A stretch of DNA of 64,000 nt from Kaistella pullorum (GTDB lineage Bacteria > Bacteroidota > Bacteroidia > Flavobacteriales > Weeksellaceae). This document shows, in pieces, positions 54,404 through 63,018 of this stretch; the first letter of the stretch is position 1; every line of letters begins with the position of its first letter. The notes beneath the pieces were generated by a model. The model made no database searches, had not been told where the DNA came from, and was given only the letters and a program-made list of their open reading frames with translations. The stretch covers positions 180,374-244,373 of the forward strand of contig NZ_JACSPS010000001.1 of NCBI RefSeq assembly GCF_014837035.1, read 5' to 3'. The position numbers were made by a program, and so were the translations under genes.

Positions 54404-55615
54404 TTACCTTACCGGCGTTCGAAACTCGCCGTAACCCAACAGTCCGTCGTAGTTGCTGCCAAAAGGTTTGTAATAGAGATACGCCTGATAAAGGTTTTCG
54501 GTTTGCCAGAAATTTCCGTTGATCTCACCAAAATTCAGGCTGCCATCATCATTTTTTGTGGCTAAAATGTAATTATAAAAACCTTGCTTAAGATAGATTT
54601 TTGCGAGGTATTTTTTTGCGTTTTCGTCGTAGTACATCAAGTTTTCGGGTGACGCCTGAAAATTGTTGAAAGCGCCCATCACATAGATTTCTTTGTCGGT
54701 TTTGTGCGAATCAAGCGCAAAATAAACCCAGGAATAATCGGCTTCGCGATCGGGATCACGCTCAAGGCCCAAATCATTGCGGCGAAAATAGAAAGCGCCG
54801 TTCACATCGGGCTGGAACTGGTAATTGCCCGGAAAAGCCCATACAGGATGAAGATAGGTATAATTCACGTTTTCCACGGTTTCGGCACCCGCCACCATAT
54901 CGAAAGCGTAACTCATGTTCTTGTTGTCAAAATAATAAAACTCGTTATTCCCCGGAAAAGCGAGGTCCATCTGCTGAAAAAGCAACCGGTTTCCTAATGT
55001 GGAACTCGGCCGCAGACCGTACAGCGCGACGTTCCAGTTATTATTTTGCACCACATTCAGGCTTACCGAATTAGTGTTCTGCATCAGCGCCGAACTGTTG
55101 CCGAGCGCCTGCACTTCCACACGCTGGTTGACGCCGGGACGCCTGGCGTCCGTGGTTCGGCTTAAATTTACACCGACGATCGCGCCGTCTTCCATCATCG
55201 AAAACCTTCTGGTGAATAATGGTTTGGACGGTGAATCTTTGTAAACGATCATCTCGAAATTTCCGGAAATCTTCGGTCGGATCTTATCATTCGGAAACGT
55301 CAGCGTGTAATGCGTGTACGGCTGCAGCGTGTTGAATGAATATTTAAAATCGTCTATCATGCCGTTCAGGCTGCCGGTGGCAAATTCCGTGAAAAAAAGT
55401 CCGTCTTCATTCCAGTTCCGGTCCAGATGGCGGATGGTATAGCGGTAGATATTACTTGAATTCGAAAGGTCATCGAAACGGAGAATCAGAACCTCATCAA
55501 AACCGATGACAGGCGTCTCATCGTTTGTCTGCGGATTGAACAGCTGTACACTGCGGATATCCTGCGCAAATAAGGTGATATTAAAAAGTAAAAAGAGTAA
55601 AAATTTCAGTTTCAT
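54404..55615 (-). CDS. type IX secretion system plug protein (DUF5103)
   Basis: 403 residues with a signal peptide (about 1-17, ending LFAQ). IRSVQLFNPQTNDETPVI follows directly and TIRHLDRNWNEDGLFFTEF (about 60-80) is the family hallmark. The C-terminal half has repeated beta motifs such as YVMGAFNNFQASPENLMYYDE (about 305-325). The protein is the periplasmic plug that closes the SprA translocon of T9SS. Its presence, with the PorP/SprF protein and the cargo protein, shows that the cell has T9SS. No other T9SS core gene is nearby. Confidence 0.85.
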   Translation of the reverse strand: MKLKFLLFLLFNITLFAQDIRSVQLFNPQTNDETPVIGFDEVLILRFDDLSNSSNIYRYTIRHLDRNWNEDGLFFTEFATGSLNGMIDDFKYSFNTLQPYTHYTLTFPNDKIRPKISGNFEMIVYKDSPSKPLFTRRFSMMEDGAIVGVNLSRTTDARRPGVNQRVEVQALGNSSALMQNTNSVSLNVVQNNNWNVALYGLRPSSTLGNRLLFQQMDLAFPGNNEFYYFDNKNMSYAFDMVAGAETVENVNYTYLHPVWAFPGNYQFQPDVNGAFYFRRNDLGLERDPDREADYSWVYFALDSHKTDKEIYVMGAFNNFQASPENLMYYDENAKKYLAKIYLKQGFYNYILATKNDDGSLNFGEINGNFWQTENLYQAYLYYKPFGSNYDGLLGYGEFRTPVR

Positions 55616-55683
55616 ACGTCTAAAGATAACGGAATATCACGCAGTTTGTTGTAAAGCCAAATGTGATAAGGTTTTAAAATCTG

Positions 55684-55691
55684 TATTTTTG
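55684..55691 (+). promoter_or_regulatory. -7 box of the MBL-fold gene
   Basis: TATTTTTG, 19 bp before the ATG at 55,711. Confidence 0.45.
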
Positions 55692-55710
55692 ACGACATTT
55701 AAACCTAAAT

Positions 55711-56352
55711 ATGATGCTGCATATAAAATCATTTGCGTTCAACCCATTTTCTGAAAACACCTATGTTGTGTTTAATGACAGGCAAAACGCCTTTCTGGTC
55801 GATCCCGGAAATTTCAGTGAGGTTGAGACCGAATCACTTGAAAAATTCATCGCCGAAAACAAGCTTCAAATTAAGAATATCCTGCTTACACACGCGCATA
55901 TTGATCACGTTCTGGGCCTGCAGTGGGTGTTTGACAAGTATAAAGTTCCGGTTTTGATGCACGAACTTGACTTTGAAGTTCTCGAACGGAACCCAATGAG
56001 CGCACAACAGTTTGGGTTTTTCTTAAAACCTTTTGAAGGCGAAATCAAATATCTTAATGAAAACGACACCGTAAGTCTCGATGAAGACGATCTCCAGGTT
56101 CTGCATGTTCCGGGTCATTCACCGGGAAGCGTGGCTTATTACTCAAAATCCCAAAAATTCGCGGTTTGCGGCGATGTATTATTTGAAGGCAGCATCGGCC
56201 GCACCGATCTTTACAAAGGGGATCATGCGCAACTTTTAGACAGTATCCGCACGAAACTCTTCACGATGGACGATGAGACTAAAATTTATAATGGCCACGG
56301 AAATCCTACAACCGTTGGCTTCGAAAAACAGTATAATCCTTTCTTAAAGTAA
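55711..56352 (+). CDS. MBL-fold metallohydrolase (glyoxalase II-like)
   Basis: 213 residues. The zinc-binding signature THAHIDHV (about 60-67) is followed by GHSPGS (about 133), CGDVLFEGSIGRTDL (about 150-164) and NGHGNPT (about 194-200). Together they make a complete metallo-beta-lactamase site of the YcbL/glyoxalase II type. Hydrolysis of a thioester is the probable reaction; the substrate is not known. It is convergent with the thioredoxin-like gene. Confidence 0.87.
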   Translation: MMLHIKSFAFNPFSENTYVVFNDRQNAFLVDPGNFSEVETESLEKFIAENKLQIKNILLTHAHIDHVLGLQWVFDKYKVPVLMHELDFEVLERNPMSAQQFGFFLKPFEGEIKYLNENDTVSLDEDDLQVLHVPGHSPGSVAYYSKSQKFAVCGDVLFEGSIGRTDLYKGDHAQLLDSIRTKLFTMDDETKIYNGHGNPTTVGFEKQYNPFLK

Positions 56353-56475
56353 GAGAAAAGTAAAAAGTAAAAGGAGCCAAGTAGTCAATTTTTGAGTAAA
56401 ACAAAAGAGCAAAATCCTGCAATTATAGCGCTTACTTTGCTCTTTTTACTTTTTACCTGGCTCTTTAAAAAGCCT
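56341..56475. repeat. mirrored pair of heptamer-like word arrays between convergent genes
   Basis: At 56,343-56,372 AAAAGTA words in tandem run into GGAGCCAAG. At 56,432-56,475 the same words appear inverted (TTTTTACTTTTTACCTGGCTC), reaching the stop codon of the thioredoxin-like gene. The two copies could pair as a long imperfect stem in either transcript. Confidence 0.55.
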
Positions 56476-57033
56476 CTACTTCCATTTGATTCCGCAACCG
56501 ATGCTTGGCCGCTGAATTTCCTCCTGCGGCGCACCGGCAAGAAGGTTTTCAAAAGCGATAATCAGATCTTCACCGGTAATTTCTTTGTTGTTGCCCGGAC
56601 GTGAGTCATCCATCTGGCCGCGGTAAATCAGATCCAGTTTTTCGTCGAAAAAATAGAAATCCGGCGTGCAGGCAGCGTTGTATGCTTTCGCCACAGCCTG
56701 GCTCTCATCAAACAGATATGGAAAATCAAACTTTTTGTCAAGCTGAAACTCAATCATTTTTTCCGGCGAATCGTCCGGATATTTTTCTACATCATTCGCG
56801 TTGATTGCGATAAACTCGATGCCTTTGTCCTGATAATCTTCGTAAAGCTCAGCAAGTTTATCGATCACATGAAGCACGAACGGACAGTGATTACACATGA
56901 AAATCACCAATGTTCCCTTTTCGCCTTTCAGTTCTTCGAGCGACTGAATTTCGCTGCTGTGTGAAGGATTCGGGAGTTCAAAAAAAGGCGCTTTCGTTCC
57001 GAGCGCGAGCATATTTGAAGGTGTCTGTGCCAT
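56476..57033 (-). CDS. thioredoxin-family / AhpC-TSA-like redox protein
   Basis: 185 residues with a thioredoxin fold. The motif FMCNHCPFVLHVID (about 49-62) puts a cysteine pair (CNHC) at the active-site position, followed by FIAINANDVEKYPDDSPEKM and ACTPDFYFFDEKLDLIYRG. This pattern is that of the PRX-like group of AhpC/TSA proteins often encoded near metabolic genes in Bacteroidetes. No signal peptide, so cytoplasmic. It lies 5 bp after miaA in the same direction and is probably cotranscribed with it. Confidence 0.8.
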   Translation of the reverse strand: MAQTPSNMLALGTKAPFFELPNPSHSSEIQSLEELKGEKGTLVIFMCNHCPFVLHVIDKLAELYEDYQDKGIEFIAINANDVEKYPDDSPEKMIEFQLDKKFDFPYLFDESQAVAKAYNAACTPDFYFFDEKLDLIYRGQMDDSRPGNNKEITGEDLIIAFENLLAGAPQEEIQRPSIGCGIKWK

Positions 57034-57038
57034 TTTAT

Positions 57039-57968
57039 TTAAATATTTAAATTCTTTAACAAAGATAATGATTCTGCCACGGCTTTGCGGTAATCAAGCC
57101 AATGGATATTGGTTTCCTTGCGATACCACGTGAGCTGACGCTTCGCAAAACGACGCGAGTTTTTCTTGATTTCTTCCACTGCGGTATCAAAATCCCAGGT
57201 TCCGTCGAAAAACTTAAACAGTTCGGTGTAGCCTACCGTCTGCAGTGCAACAAGGTCTTTGAAAGGAATCAAATTACGGACTTCTTCTTCTAGGCCTTGC
57301 TCCAGCATTGCGTCAACGCGTTGGTTTATGCGTTCGTAAATGATCTCGCGCCGTGCTGAAATGCCGATTCGCGTAACGCTGAAAGGACGTTTGTGAAGGT
57401 GAGCAGCTATATTTTCAGTATAAGATTTTCCGGTTTGCCAAATGATATCGATTGCCCGAAAAAGACGCCGCGGATTGCTGCGGTCCACGATTTCAAAATA
57501 CACCGGATCCAGCTCTACCAGGATTTGCTGAAGTTTTTCTACGCCTTCTTCTGCAAATATTTTTTCAAGTTTTTGCTGGTTTGAGGGATTGGATTCGGGC
57601 AAGTCGTTCAATCCTTCAATTACGGCTTTTTCATACATCATGCTGCCACCAACCAATATGACTACATCGTGCCTGGTAAATAAATCTTCGATTTTCGCCA
57701 GCGCATCTTTTTCAAACTGCCCGACCGAATAATAATCCTGCACGGAAAGATTCGCGATGAAATGATGGGGAACGGAAGCCAACTCCACGCCAGAAGGACG
57801 GGCCGTACCGATTTTCATCTCGCGGAAAAACTGCCGCGAATCGCAGGATACAATTTCGGTCCCGTAAAATTTGGCAAGTTCGATGGCGAGCGCCGTTTTG
57901 CCGATTCCGGTGGTTCCGACGATGGAAATAAGATTTTTCACGGTGCAAATTTCACCAAAAATTTCCAC
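57039..57968 (-). CDS. miaA: tRNA dimethylallyltransferase
   Basis: 309 residues from ATG 57,968; a GTG at 57,941 (VKNLISIVGTTGIGKT) would give the more usual short N-terminus and may be the true start. The enzyme prenylates A37 of tRNAs reading UNN codons. The P-loop is IVGTTGIGKTALA, followed by IVSCDSRQFFREMKIGTARP (about 39-58), HHFIANLSVQDYYSVGQFEKDA and RFAKRQLTWYRKE near the C-terminus. It ends 5 bp before the thioredoxin-like gene. A terminator separates it from the YkvA gene upstream. Confidence 0.93.
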   Translation of the reverse strand: MEIFGEICTVKNLISIVGTTGIGKTALAIELAKFYGTEIVSCDSRQFFREMKIGTARPSGVELASVPHHFIANLSVQDYYSVGQFEKDALAKIEDLFTRHDVVILVGGSMMYEKAVIEGLNDLPESNPSNQQKLEKIFAEEGVEKLQQILVELDPVYFEIVDRSNPRRLFRAIDIIWQTGKSYTENIAAHLHKRPFSVTRIGISARREIIYERINQRVDAMLEQGLEEEVRNLIPFKDLVALQTVGYTELFKFFDGTWDFDTAVEEIKKNSRRFAKRQLTWYRKETNIHWLDYRKAVAESLSLLKNLNI

Positions 57969-58000
57969 ATGCTATAGCCGCGTCGCTTTCTAAACGTTTT

Positions 58001-58031
58001 AAAATAAAAAATGCACCTGGAAACAGGTGCA
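58001..58031 (-). terminator. rho-independent terminator after the YkvA gene
   Basis: Minus strand TGCACCTG, loop TTTC, CAGGTGCA, then TTTTTTATTTT; 21 bp after the stop codon. Confidence 0.88.
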
Positions 58032-58052
58032 TTCTCTTTATTAAATGTGATT

Positions 58053-58391
58053 TTAACTAATAATCTCCGCGTCGGAAATATTATTTCCCGCCTTAGTCTC
58101 CGTTTCCCAGGCCACAAATTTCTCCGCTTCACGGATCAGCATCGGTATGGCGAAAGCCAATAGCGCGAGGTCATCCATCACGCCGATTAGAGGAATCCAG
58201 TCTGGCAGGACGTCAATTGGCGAAATAAGGTAAACCAAAACAAGCCCCGGCAATATGACGTTCTTATAACTTGGTTTGTAACCATTTTTCGACATCACAG
58301 ATTTTACCATCCGGATGATTACAGGAATTTTAGCGATAAAGCCTTTGTGTCTGAAGGCCTCTTTTGCCAAAGCAATTTTTGATAGTTTCAT
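58053..58391 (-). CDS. YkvA family (DUF1232) membrane protein
   Basis: 112 residues. The family core YLISPIDVLPDWIPLIGVMDDLALLAF (about 51-77) is intact, with a hydrophobic segment at about 47-60 and another at about 68-85. The ends are charged. DUF1232 proteins are small, widespread membrane-associated proteins without a settled function. It has its own terminator; no clear promoter box was found in the 70 bp upstream. Confidence 0.85.
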   Translation of the reverse strand: MKLSKIALAKEAFRHKGFIAKIPVIIRMVKSVMSKNGYKPSYKNVILPGLVLVYLISPIDVLPDWIPLIGVMDDLALLAFAIPMLIREAEKFVAWETETKAGNNISDAEIIS

Positions 58392-58462
58392 TCGTTCGTG
58401 TTAATATTTAAACCCGAAAATAATCGCAACTTCTGTACCGCGTTTTACTAAATTATGTTAAA

Positions 58463-59014
58463 TTACTTTGTAAAACTGTCGATGAATTCGTGCACAGATT
58501 TACTGTTCCAATCCTTGGACGCATCTTCTTTAAGCAGTATCCTGCCATTTTTATCAAGCAAAAATGTGGTGGGAAATGCTTTTGGTAAAATATTTTTTGA
58601 CACCGGGCTTTGCGCGATGTAAACCGGCGCCGTATAGCCTTTGTCTTTCATGAAGTTCAGTACATCCTCTTCTTTATCCTGCATCGCGATCAGCACAAAA
58701 TCTACCTCGCCTTTTCGTGACTGATAAAGCTTCTCGATCGTAGGCCATTCTTCTCGGCAAGGCGGGCACCACGTACCCCAAAAATTAAGGAAAACCAGTT
58801 TGTCACCTTTCAGGTTCTTCAGGTTTGTGCTCGGTACATTAAGACCTTTCAGCTGAACATCATAATCCTCATCCTGCAGTGTCACGGCATTTTCAATAGC
58901 TGCCACCGGAAAAAACAGGTCTTTGATCTTCAGTTTTACCGATGGAAAAAGGTAAAGCACCGCGACAAAGGCCAGCGCGATCATGTAGAAAATATTCTTT
59001 CTTAAAAATGTCAT
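58463..59014 (-). CDS. TlpA-like thiol:disulfide oxidoreductase
   Basis: 183 residues. An uncleaved signal anchor (about 7-25) is followed by a periplasmic thioredoxin-like domain with the active site FWGTWCPPCREEWP (about 78-91, WCPPC). KAFPTTFLLDKNGRIL (about 148-163) contains the cis-proline. It should reduce or shuffle disulfides of exported proteins, for instance in cytochrome c maturation. The upstream thioredoxin-like gene ends where it begins, so the two form an operon. Confidence 0.88.
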   Translation of the reverse strand: MTFLRKNIFYMIALAFVAVLYLFPSVKLKIKDLFFPVAAIENAVTLQDEDYDVQLKGLNVPSTNLKNLKGDKLVFLNFWGTWCPPCREEWPTIEKLYQSRKGEVDFVLIAMQDKEEDVLNFMKDKGYTAPVYIAQSPVSKNILPKAFPTTFLLDKNGRILLKEDASKDWNSKSVHEFIDSFTK

Positions 59015-59596
59015 TTAAACAAGTTTTAAAATTTCATTAATGGCGTCCTGACCGCGGTTTTTTGCATAGTAAACCTGCAGGTCATTATAAAATTCTTCCC
59101 GCGGGTACGACTTTTCGTCTGCTTTGAATTTTGCGAGTAGCTCATTTCCGTACTGCGTACGCGGTCCCCAGGTGTCTTTTACGTCAAGGAATTCATCCAA
59201 CACCAAAATTTTCGGAATTGATCGGGTGCCGTTCGTCAGAAACTGGTCAATCAATGTAGTGTCAGAATCTCGCAGGAAGACACGGACCTCCACGCCAGCT
59301 GCTTCGAAAAACAGCGCAACAGCAGGCACAGTGGCACTTGCATCGCCACACCAGGGCTCGGAAATGATCAGGATCTTTCCTTTAAAATTTTTTGCTTTCA
59401 AACTTTCGAGCAGCTCTTCATCCAACTTAAAAGTTTTCATCGTGCGCTCCATGCGGTGTAAACCGAGTTCGTAATATTGGAAATAATCGTCCGTACTGGG
59501 CGTTTCTGTAACGCGGCGTTGTGCCACATCCATGTATTCCTCGAACGACAGTGCGGTTTGCCAGTATTGCTGAATACTGAAAGTATCATCAGCCAT
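59015..59596 (-). CDS. cytoplasmic thioredoxin family protein
   Basis: 193 residues, no signal peptide. An N-terminal helical part (about 1-65) precedes a thioredoxin fold with ILIISEPWCGDASATVPAVAL (about 75-95). The active site is WCGDAS, so only one cysteine is present in the canonical CxxC position. RSIPKILVLDEF (about 127-138) holds the cis-proline. This is the Thioredoxin_9-type family. A single Cys argues against classical disulfide reductase chemistry. It is the first gene of a pair with the TlpA-like protein, 30 bp after aroC. Confidence 0.8.
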   Translation of the reverse strand: MADDTFSIQQYWQTALSFEEYMDVAQRRVTETPSTDDYFQYYELGLHRMERTMKTFKLDEELLESLKAKNFKGKILIISEPWCGDASATVPAVALFFEAAGVEVRVFLRDSDTTLIDQFLTNGTRSIPKILVLDEFLDVKDTWGPRTQYGNELLAKFKADEKSYPREEFYNDLQVYYAKNRGQDAINEILKLV

Positions 59597-59626
59597 AATT
59601 TTATTCTTTTTTAAAATAATATTGTT

Positions 59627-60688
59627 TTAAAGTCTTCTAAGTTTATTGATCAAATAAAGGTCCGCGAGGACAAAGGCGGCCAGATTTTCCACGATGGGCA
59701 CCGCACGCGGCAATACGCACGCATCGTGACGACCTTTTCCTTCCACAGTAACCATATTTCCGTCACGGTCTACACTTTCCTGCGGTCTCAACAGAGTAGC
59801 AACCGGCTTGAAAGCGACCCGGAAATATACATCCATCCCGTTTGATATACCGCCCTGAATACCGCCGGACAAATTGGTCTTGGTACTGAAATCACTATTG
59901 AAAAGGTCGTTGTGTTCTTTTCCGGTCATCTTTGCGCCGCAGAAACCACTGCCGTATTCAAAGCCTTTTGCGGCATTGATATTAAGCATTGCTTTGGCGA
60001 GTTCGGCCTGTAACTTGCCAAACACCGGTTCACCGATTCCCGCCGGCAGATTTTTAATCACACACATAATGGTTCCTCCAATCGTGTTGCCTTCTTTTTT
60101 TATCTCTTTGATTTTTGCAATCATTTTTTCCGCAGTCGCCGGATCCGGACAGCGTACATCACTTTCGTCAGTTTTAGACAAATCGAGATCCTGATAAGGT
60201 TTTTCACAGAAAATTTCACCAACAGAAGAAACATATGCGCTTATTTCAACATCCGCGGGCAGAACTTGCCGCGCCAGAGCACCGGCAGCCACCCAATTCA
60301 CGGTTTCACGCGCCGAAGATTTGCCACCGCCGCGGTAATCGCGCAGGCCGAACTTTTGGTCGTAGGTAAAGTCTGCATGGCTGGGCCTGTAAGCATCGGC
60401 AATATGGCTGTAATCCCGAGATTTTTGATTTTCATTTTTAATGATAAAACCAATTGGCGTACCTGTGGTTTTCCCGTCGAAAATTCCCGACTGAAAAACA
60501 ACAGTGTCACTTTCCTTCCGCTGTGTGACGATTGACGACTGACCGGGTTTCCGGCGGTCAAGCTGGTACTGCACCTTTTCAAAATCCACCTCAAGTCCCG
60601 CAGGAAAATTGGTGATAATGCCGCCGTAAGCTAAACCATGACTTTCACCAAAGGTGGACAGCGTAAGAAAATTACCGAGTGTGAACAT
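59627..60688 (-). CDS. aroC: chorismate synthase
   Basis: 353 residues, standard length. It makes chorismate from EPSP with reduced [14 protein letters not shown] (about 8-18), [17 protein letters not shown] (about 45-61), [20 protein letters not shown] (about 125-144) and [18 protein letters not shown] (about 313-330) are the three family signatures. A TAACTTTG box with a TTG 19 bp upstream lies 4 bp before the ATG, so the mRNA may be leaderless. Confidence 0.95.
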   Translation of the reverse strand: MFTLGNFLTLSTFGESHGLAYGGIITNFPAGLEVDFEKVQYQLDRRKPGQSSIVTQRKESDTVVFQSGIFDGKTTGTPIGFIIKNENQKSRDYSHIADAYRPSHADFTYDQKFGLRDYRGGGKSSARETVNWVAAGALARQVLPADVEISAYVSSVGEIFCEKPYQDLDLSKTDESDVRCPDPATAEKMIAKIKEIKKEGNTIGGTIMCVIKNLPAGIGEPVFGKLQAELAKAMLNINAAKGFEYGSGFCGAKMTGKEHNDLFNSDFSTKTNLSGGIQGGISNGMDVYFRVAFKPVATLLRPQESVDRDGNMVTVEGKGRHDACVLPRAVPIVENLAAFVLADLYLINKLRRL

Positions 60689-60692
60689 AGTA

Positions 60693-60723
60693 CAAAGTTA
60701 ATGAATTTGGGTGGGCAAACAAC
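60693..60723 (-). promoter_or_regulatory. aroC promoter candidate, leaderless
   Basis: Minus strand GTTG, 19-bp spacer, TAACTTTG; a good match to the Bacteroidetes -33/-7 consensus. The -7 box ends 4 bp before the aroC ATG. Confidence 0.6.
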
Positions 60724-60781
60724 GGTCATTCCGCAGTTGCAGAAGATTGGTTTTAAATTGAGACTGAAGACAAAATCATGA

Positions 60782-62419
60782 TCACCGGCCATATTTTTCA
60801 AGGTTCATTTTCTGTATGATTTGCTTCAGTTTCCTTTGGTCCGTTTTCGAAAGTTTTTTCCATACAAAACCTTCGCTGAGTGTCTTCCCTTTCAGTTGAG
60901 GAAAGATTCCGGCCTCATCATATTTTTTTATCGCATAAGGTGTGATCGCCGGTAAAGGCGTATCAAAACTGTAGAAATAAGCTTCTACAATATTGAACTT
61001 AAGGTTTCCGATTTGATGCGTTTGGAATCTTTCAAGTTTAAAAGTGGCAGGTTTTATCAATTGTTTTACGGAAAGACCAGTCATGAAAGTACCACTACGG
61101 AAATTAGGCAGGGTTTTTTGTAAGGTTTTGGGAAAGGAAATCATTAATAATATAATCAATGAAAGCGCTGTACTAAAAATAAAGACCTGCGAATTATTTG
61201 CCTTTTTATAAAAAAACACGACGGCCAGCACAAAAAAGACTTCGAGGAAAAAACGGTATTGCGCCGAAAAGGCCAGTACGAGAACTGTTTTAATGATAAT
61301 AGAAAGGAAAAGCAGCCAGTAAACCTTCTGTTTCTGTAAAACACAGAACAGCAGGAATATCAGCAATCCTAAAATAAACAGGATATTGATGAGACCTTTT
61401 GGAAAAGGCAATGAAAGCCATTCAGCCATCAGTTGGGTAAGTGTAAATCCTTTTATTTCAGCCACCGAAAACTGCATGTCGAATGTTTTTCGGTAAGCAG
61501 TTTCAGATGAGATCTGCAGGATATCAGGGTGCGGTTTCCAGCTGAATCCAAAATCGAAAGCCTGCACCGGAAATACCGGGAAACCAAATGTCCAGCAATT
61601 TTTTACGATAAACAGTAAGCCTATCGCAGCGCCGCCAAAGAAGGTTTTGAAATTTCTTCTGGAATCCGAAACGATGTAAAGCAGCGAAAAAACAGGAAGC
61701 CATATTAACGTCGGTTTGATGGCGAACGCAAACACCGAAACTGTGAAGAGCCAGCCGTGGCTCTTGTTTTTACTTAATATTTCGTTCAAAACTACGAGTG
61801 AAAGCACCACCGCCGGAAGATCCGGCGACGGCGACTGCACAAACAGTAATAAAACCGGAAACAGAATCAGGTGAGACCACGCTTTTTTTTCGAAAACATA
61901 CATCAGGTAAGCCATTGCCATTATCGAATTCAGCCGCATAAACGGGTCGGTAAAACGAGAAAATCCGGCCTGAAGGATGTGCCAGAAAGACATTTGACCA
62001 AGCACTAAATCCAAATTTGCAATTCCGCGGACTAGGCCAACTTCTGCGAGCCATTTTGAGGTTGGAACATAATAGCCGAAATGATCGAGAATGAATGGGA
62101 AACCGCTTCCGGCAAAAAGAATTAAAACGCTGAAAAGATAAAACCAAAAGTTTTGGACTTTAAAAAAAAGTATAATATCGCGGTAAACCTTTAGATATAA
62201 AAATAACGAAAAGCCGATGATTACCGTGAAAACTTCAACCCAAACACTTAATGGAATAAAGAATGCCAAAAGTGTAAATGTAACCGTCAGGCCCAGCATG
62301 CCGGTTAATACATTTGCTGCGACTCCTGTAACGGTAGTGTGTATATACCTGTTCACTGCTGCACCGAATCCCGAGAATACCGGTAATAAAATCAGAAGTG
62401 AAATCAGGAGATACAGCAT
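60782..62419 (-). CDS. polytopic membrane protein (GT-C-like, function unknown)
   Basis: 545 residues from ATG 62,419 (MLYLLISLLILLPVFSGFG). An in-frame TTG at 62,455 would add 12 residues encoded by a terminator hairpin and is rejected. There are about 11-13 hydrophobic segments up to residue 410, then a soluble C-terminal part (about 435-545) rich in Lys. A short HFGYYVPTSKWLAEVG (about 126) and SPSPDLP (about 206) lie in loops. I recall similar flavobacterial proteins annotated as LIC_10190 family membrane proteins; a lipid-linked sugar transferase role is only a guess from topology. Confidence 0.6.
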   Translation of the reverse strand: MLYLLISLLILLPVFSGFGAAVNRYIHTTVTGVAANVLTGMLGLTVTFTLLAFFIPLSVWVEVFTVIIGFSLFLYLKVYRDIILFFKVQNFWFYLFSVLILFAGSGFPFILDHFGYYVPTSKWLAEVGLVRGIANLDLVLGQMSFWHILQAGFSRFTDPFMRLNSIMAMAYLMYVFEKKAWSHLILFPVLLLFVQSPSPDLPAVVLSLVVLNEILSKNKSHGWLFTVSVFAFAIKPTLIWLPVFSLLYIVSDSRRNFKTFFGGAAIGLLFIVKNCWTFGFPVFPVQAFDFGFSWKPHPDILQISSETAYRKTFDMQFSVAEIKGFTLTQLMAEWLSLPFPKGLINILFILGLLIFLLFCVLQKQKVYWLLFLSIIIKTVLVLAFSAQYRFFLEVFFVLAVVFFYKKANNSQVFIFSTALSLIILLMISFPKTLQKTLPNFRSGTFMTGLSVKQLIKPATFKLERFQTHQIGNLKFNIVEAYFYSFDTPLPAITPYAIKKYDEAGIFPQLKGKTLSEGFVWKKLSKTDQRKLKQIIQKMNLEKYGR

Positions 62420-62450
62420 AAAAAAAGATTGCTTAAAAATAAGCAATCTT
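62420..62450 (-). terminator. terminator after the glycine-zipper gene
   Basis: Minus strand AAGATTGCTTA, loop TTTT, TAAGCAATCTT, then TTTTTTAT. The T run leads directly into the ATG of the following membrane protein gene. Confidence 0.82.
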
Positions 62451-62472
62451 TGCAACTATATTTGATAAGAAA

Positions 62473-63018
62473 TTAGTTTCGTGGCTGTACCCGACCGTCT
62501 TTACGGTCACCTGCTCTACCGATGGTATATCCTGTCGCACCACCGATAATACCACCTACTACAGCACCAGCCGCACGGTTTTTCTTATTAATCAGCGCTC
62601 CGGCCGCTGCTCCACCCACAGTACCGATGATTGTACCTTTAGCGGCTTTGCTCATCCCCTGTCTTTGGGCGGTTGTTTGTGTAGTACCAGCGCTAGATCC
62701 GGCGCTTGAACCTGCACTTGAAGAATATCGCGGTGTGTTATCTACGTAAACTGTTTTGGTTTCGCGGATTACCTGCGGGCGCGCAGCAGCTACAGCAGCT
62801 TTCGCTTTTCTTTCTTCTTCAATACTGTCTGCTTTTTTCTGGGTTTCATAAGCCATTTTCTCTTTTTCAATGGCTAATTTTTGCTTTTCTATCTCAAGCT
62901 GACGAGCCTGAAATTCCATCTTTTGCTGCTCCAGTGATTTTTCGGCCACTGTATTATCTTTTGTACAGGCTGTCAGCAGAACAACGGACATAAAACCTGC
63001 GGTGATTATATTTTTCAT
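62473..63018 (-). CDS. glycine-zipper lipoprotein (YMGG-like)
   Basis: 181 residues. A lipoprotein signal ends at Cys18 (VVLLTAC). A charged coiled-coil region (about 25-75; KQKLAIEKEKMAYETQ) follows, then a Ser/Gly-rich linker with three SAGSS-type repeats (about 97-112). Two glycine-zipper segments (GTIIGTVGGAAAGALI and GAVVGGIIGGATGYTIG, about 127-168) resemble the YMGG-like domain of envelope proteins. It is probably attached to the outer membrane; function is unknown. A terminator follows 23 bp after its stop. Confidence 0.8.
   Translation of the reverse strand: MKNIITAGFMSVVLLTACTKDNTVAEKSLEQQKMEFQARQLEIEKQKLAIEKEKMAYETQKKADSIEEERKAKAAVAAARPQVIRETKTVYVDNTPRYSSSAGSSAGSSAGTTQTTAQRQGMSKAAKGTIIGTVGGAAAGALINKKNRAAGAVVGGIIGGATGYTIGRAGDRKDGRVQPRN

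Noticed and set aside
62420-62455. TTG start for the membrane protein
   Set aside because: The extra residues would be encoded by a clear rho-independent terminator.
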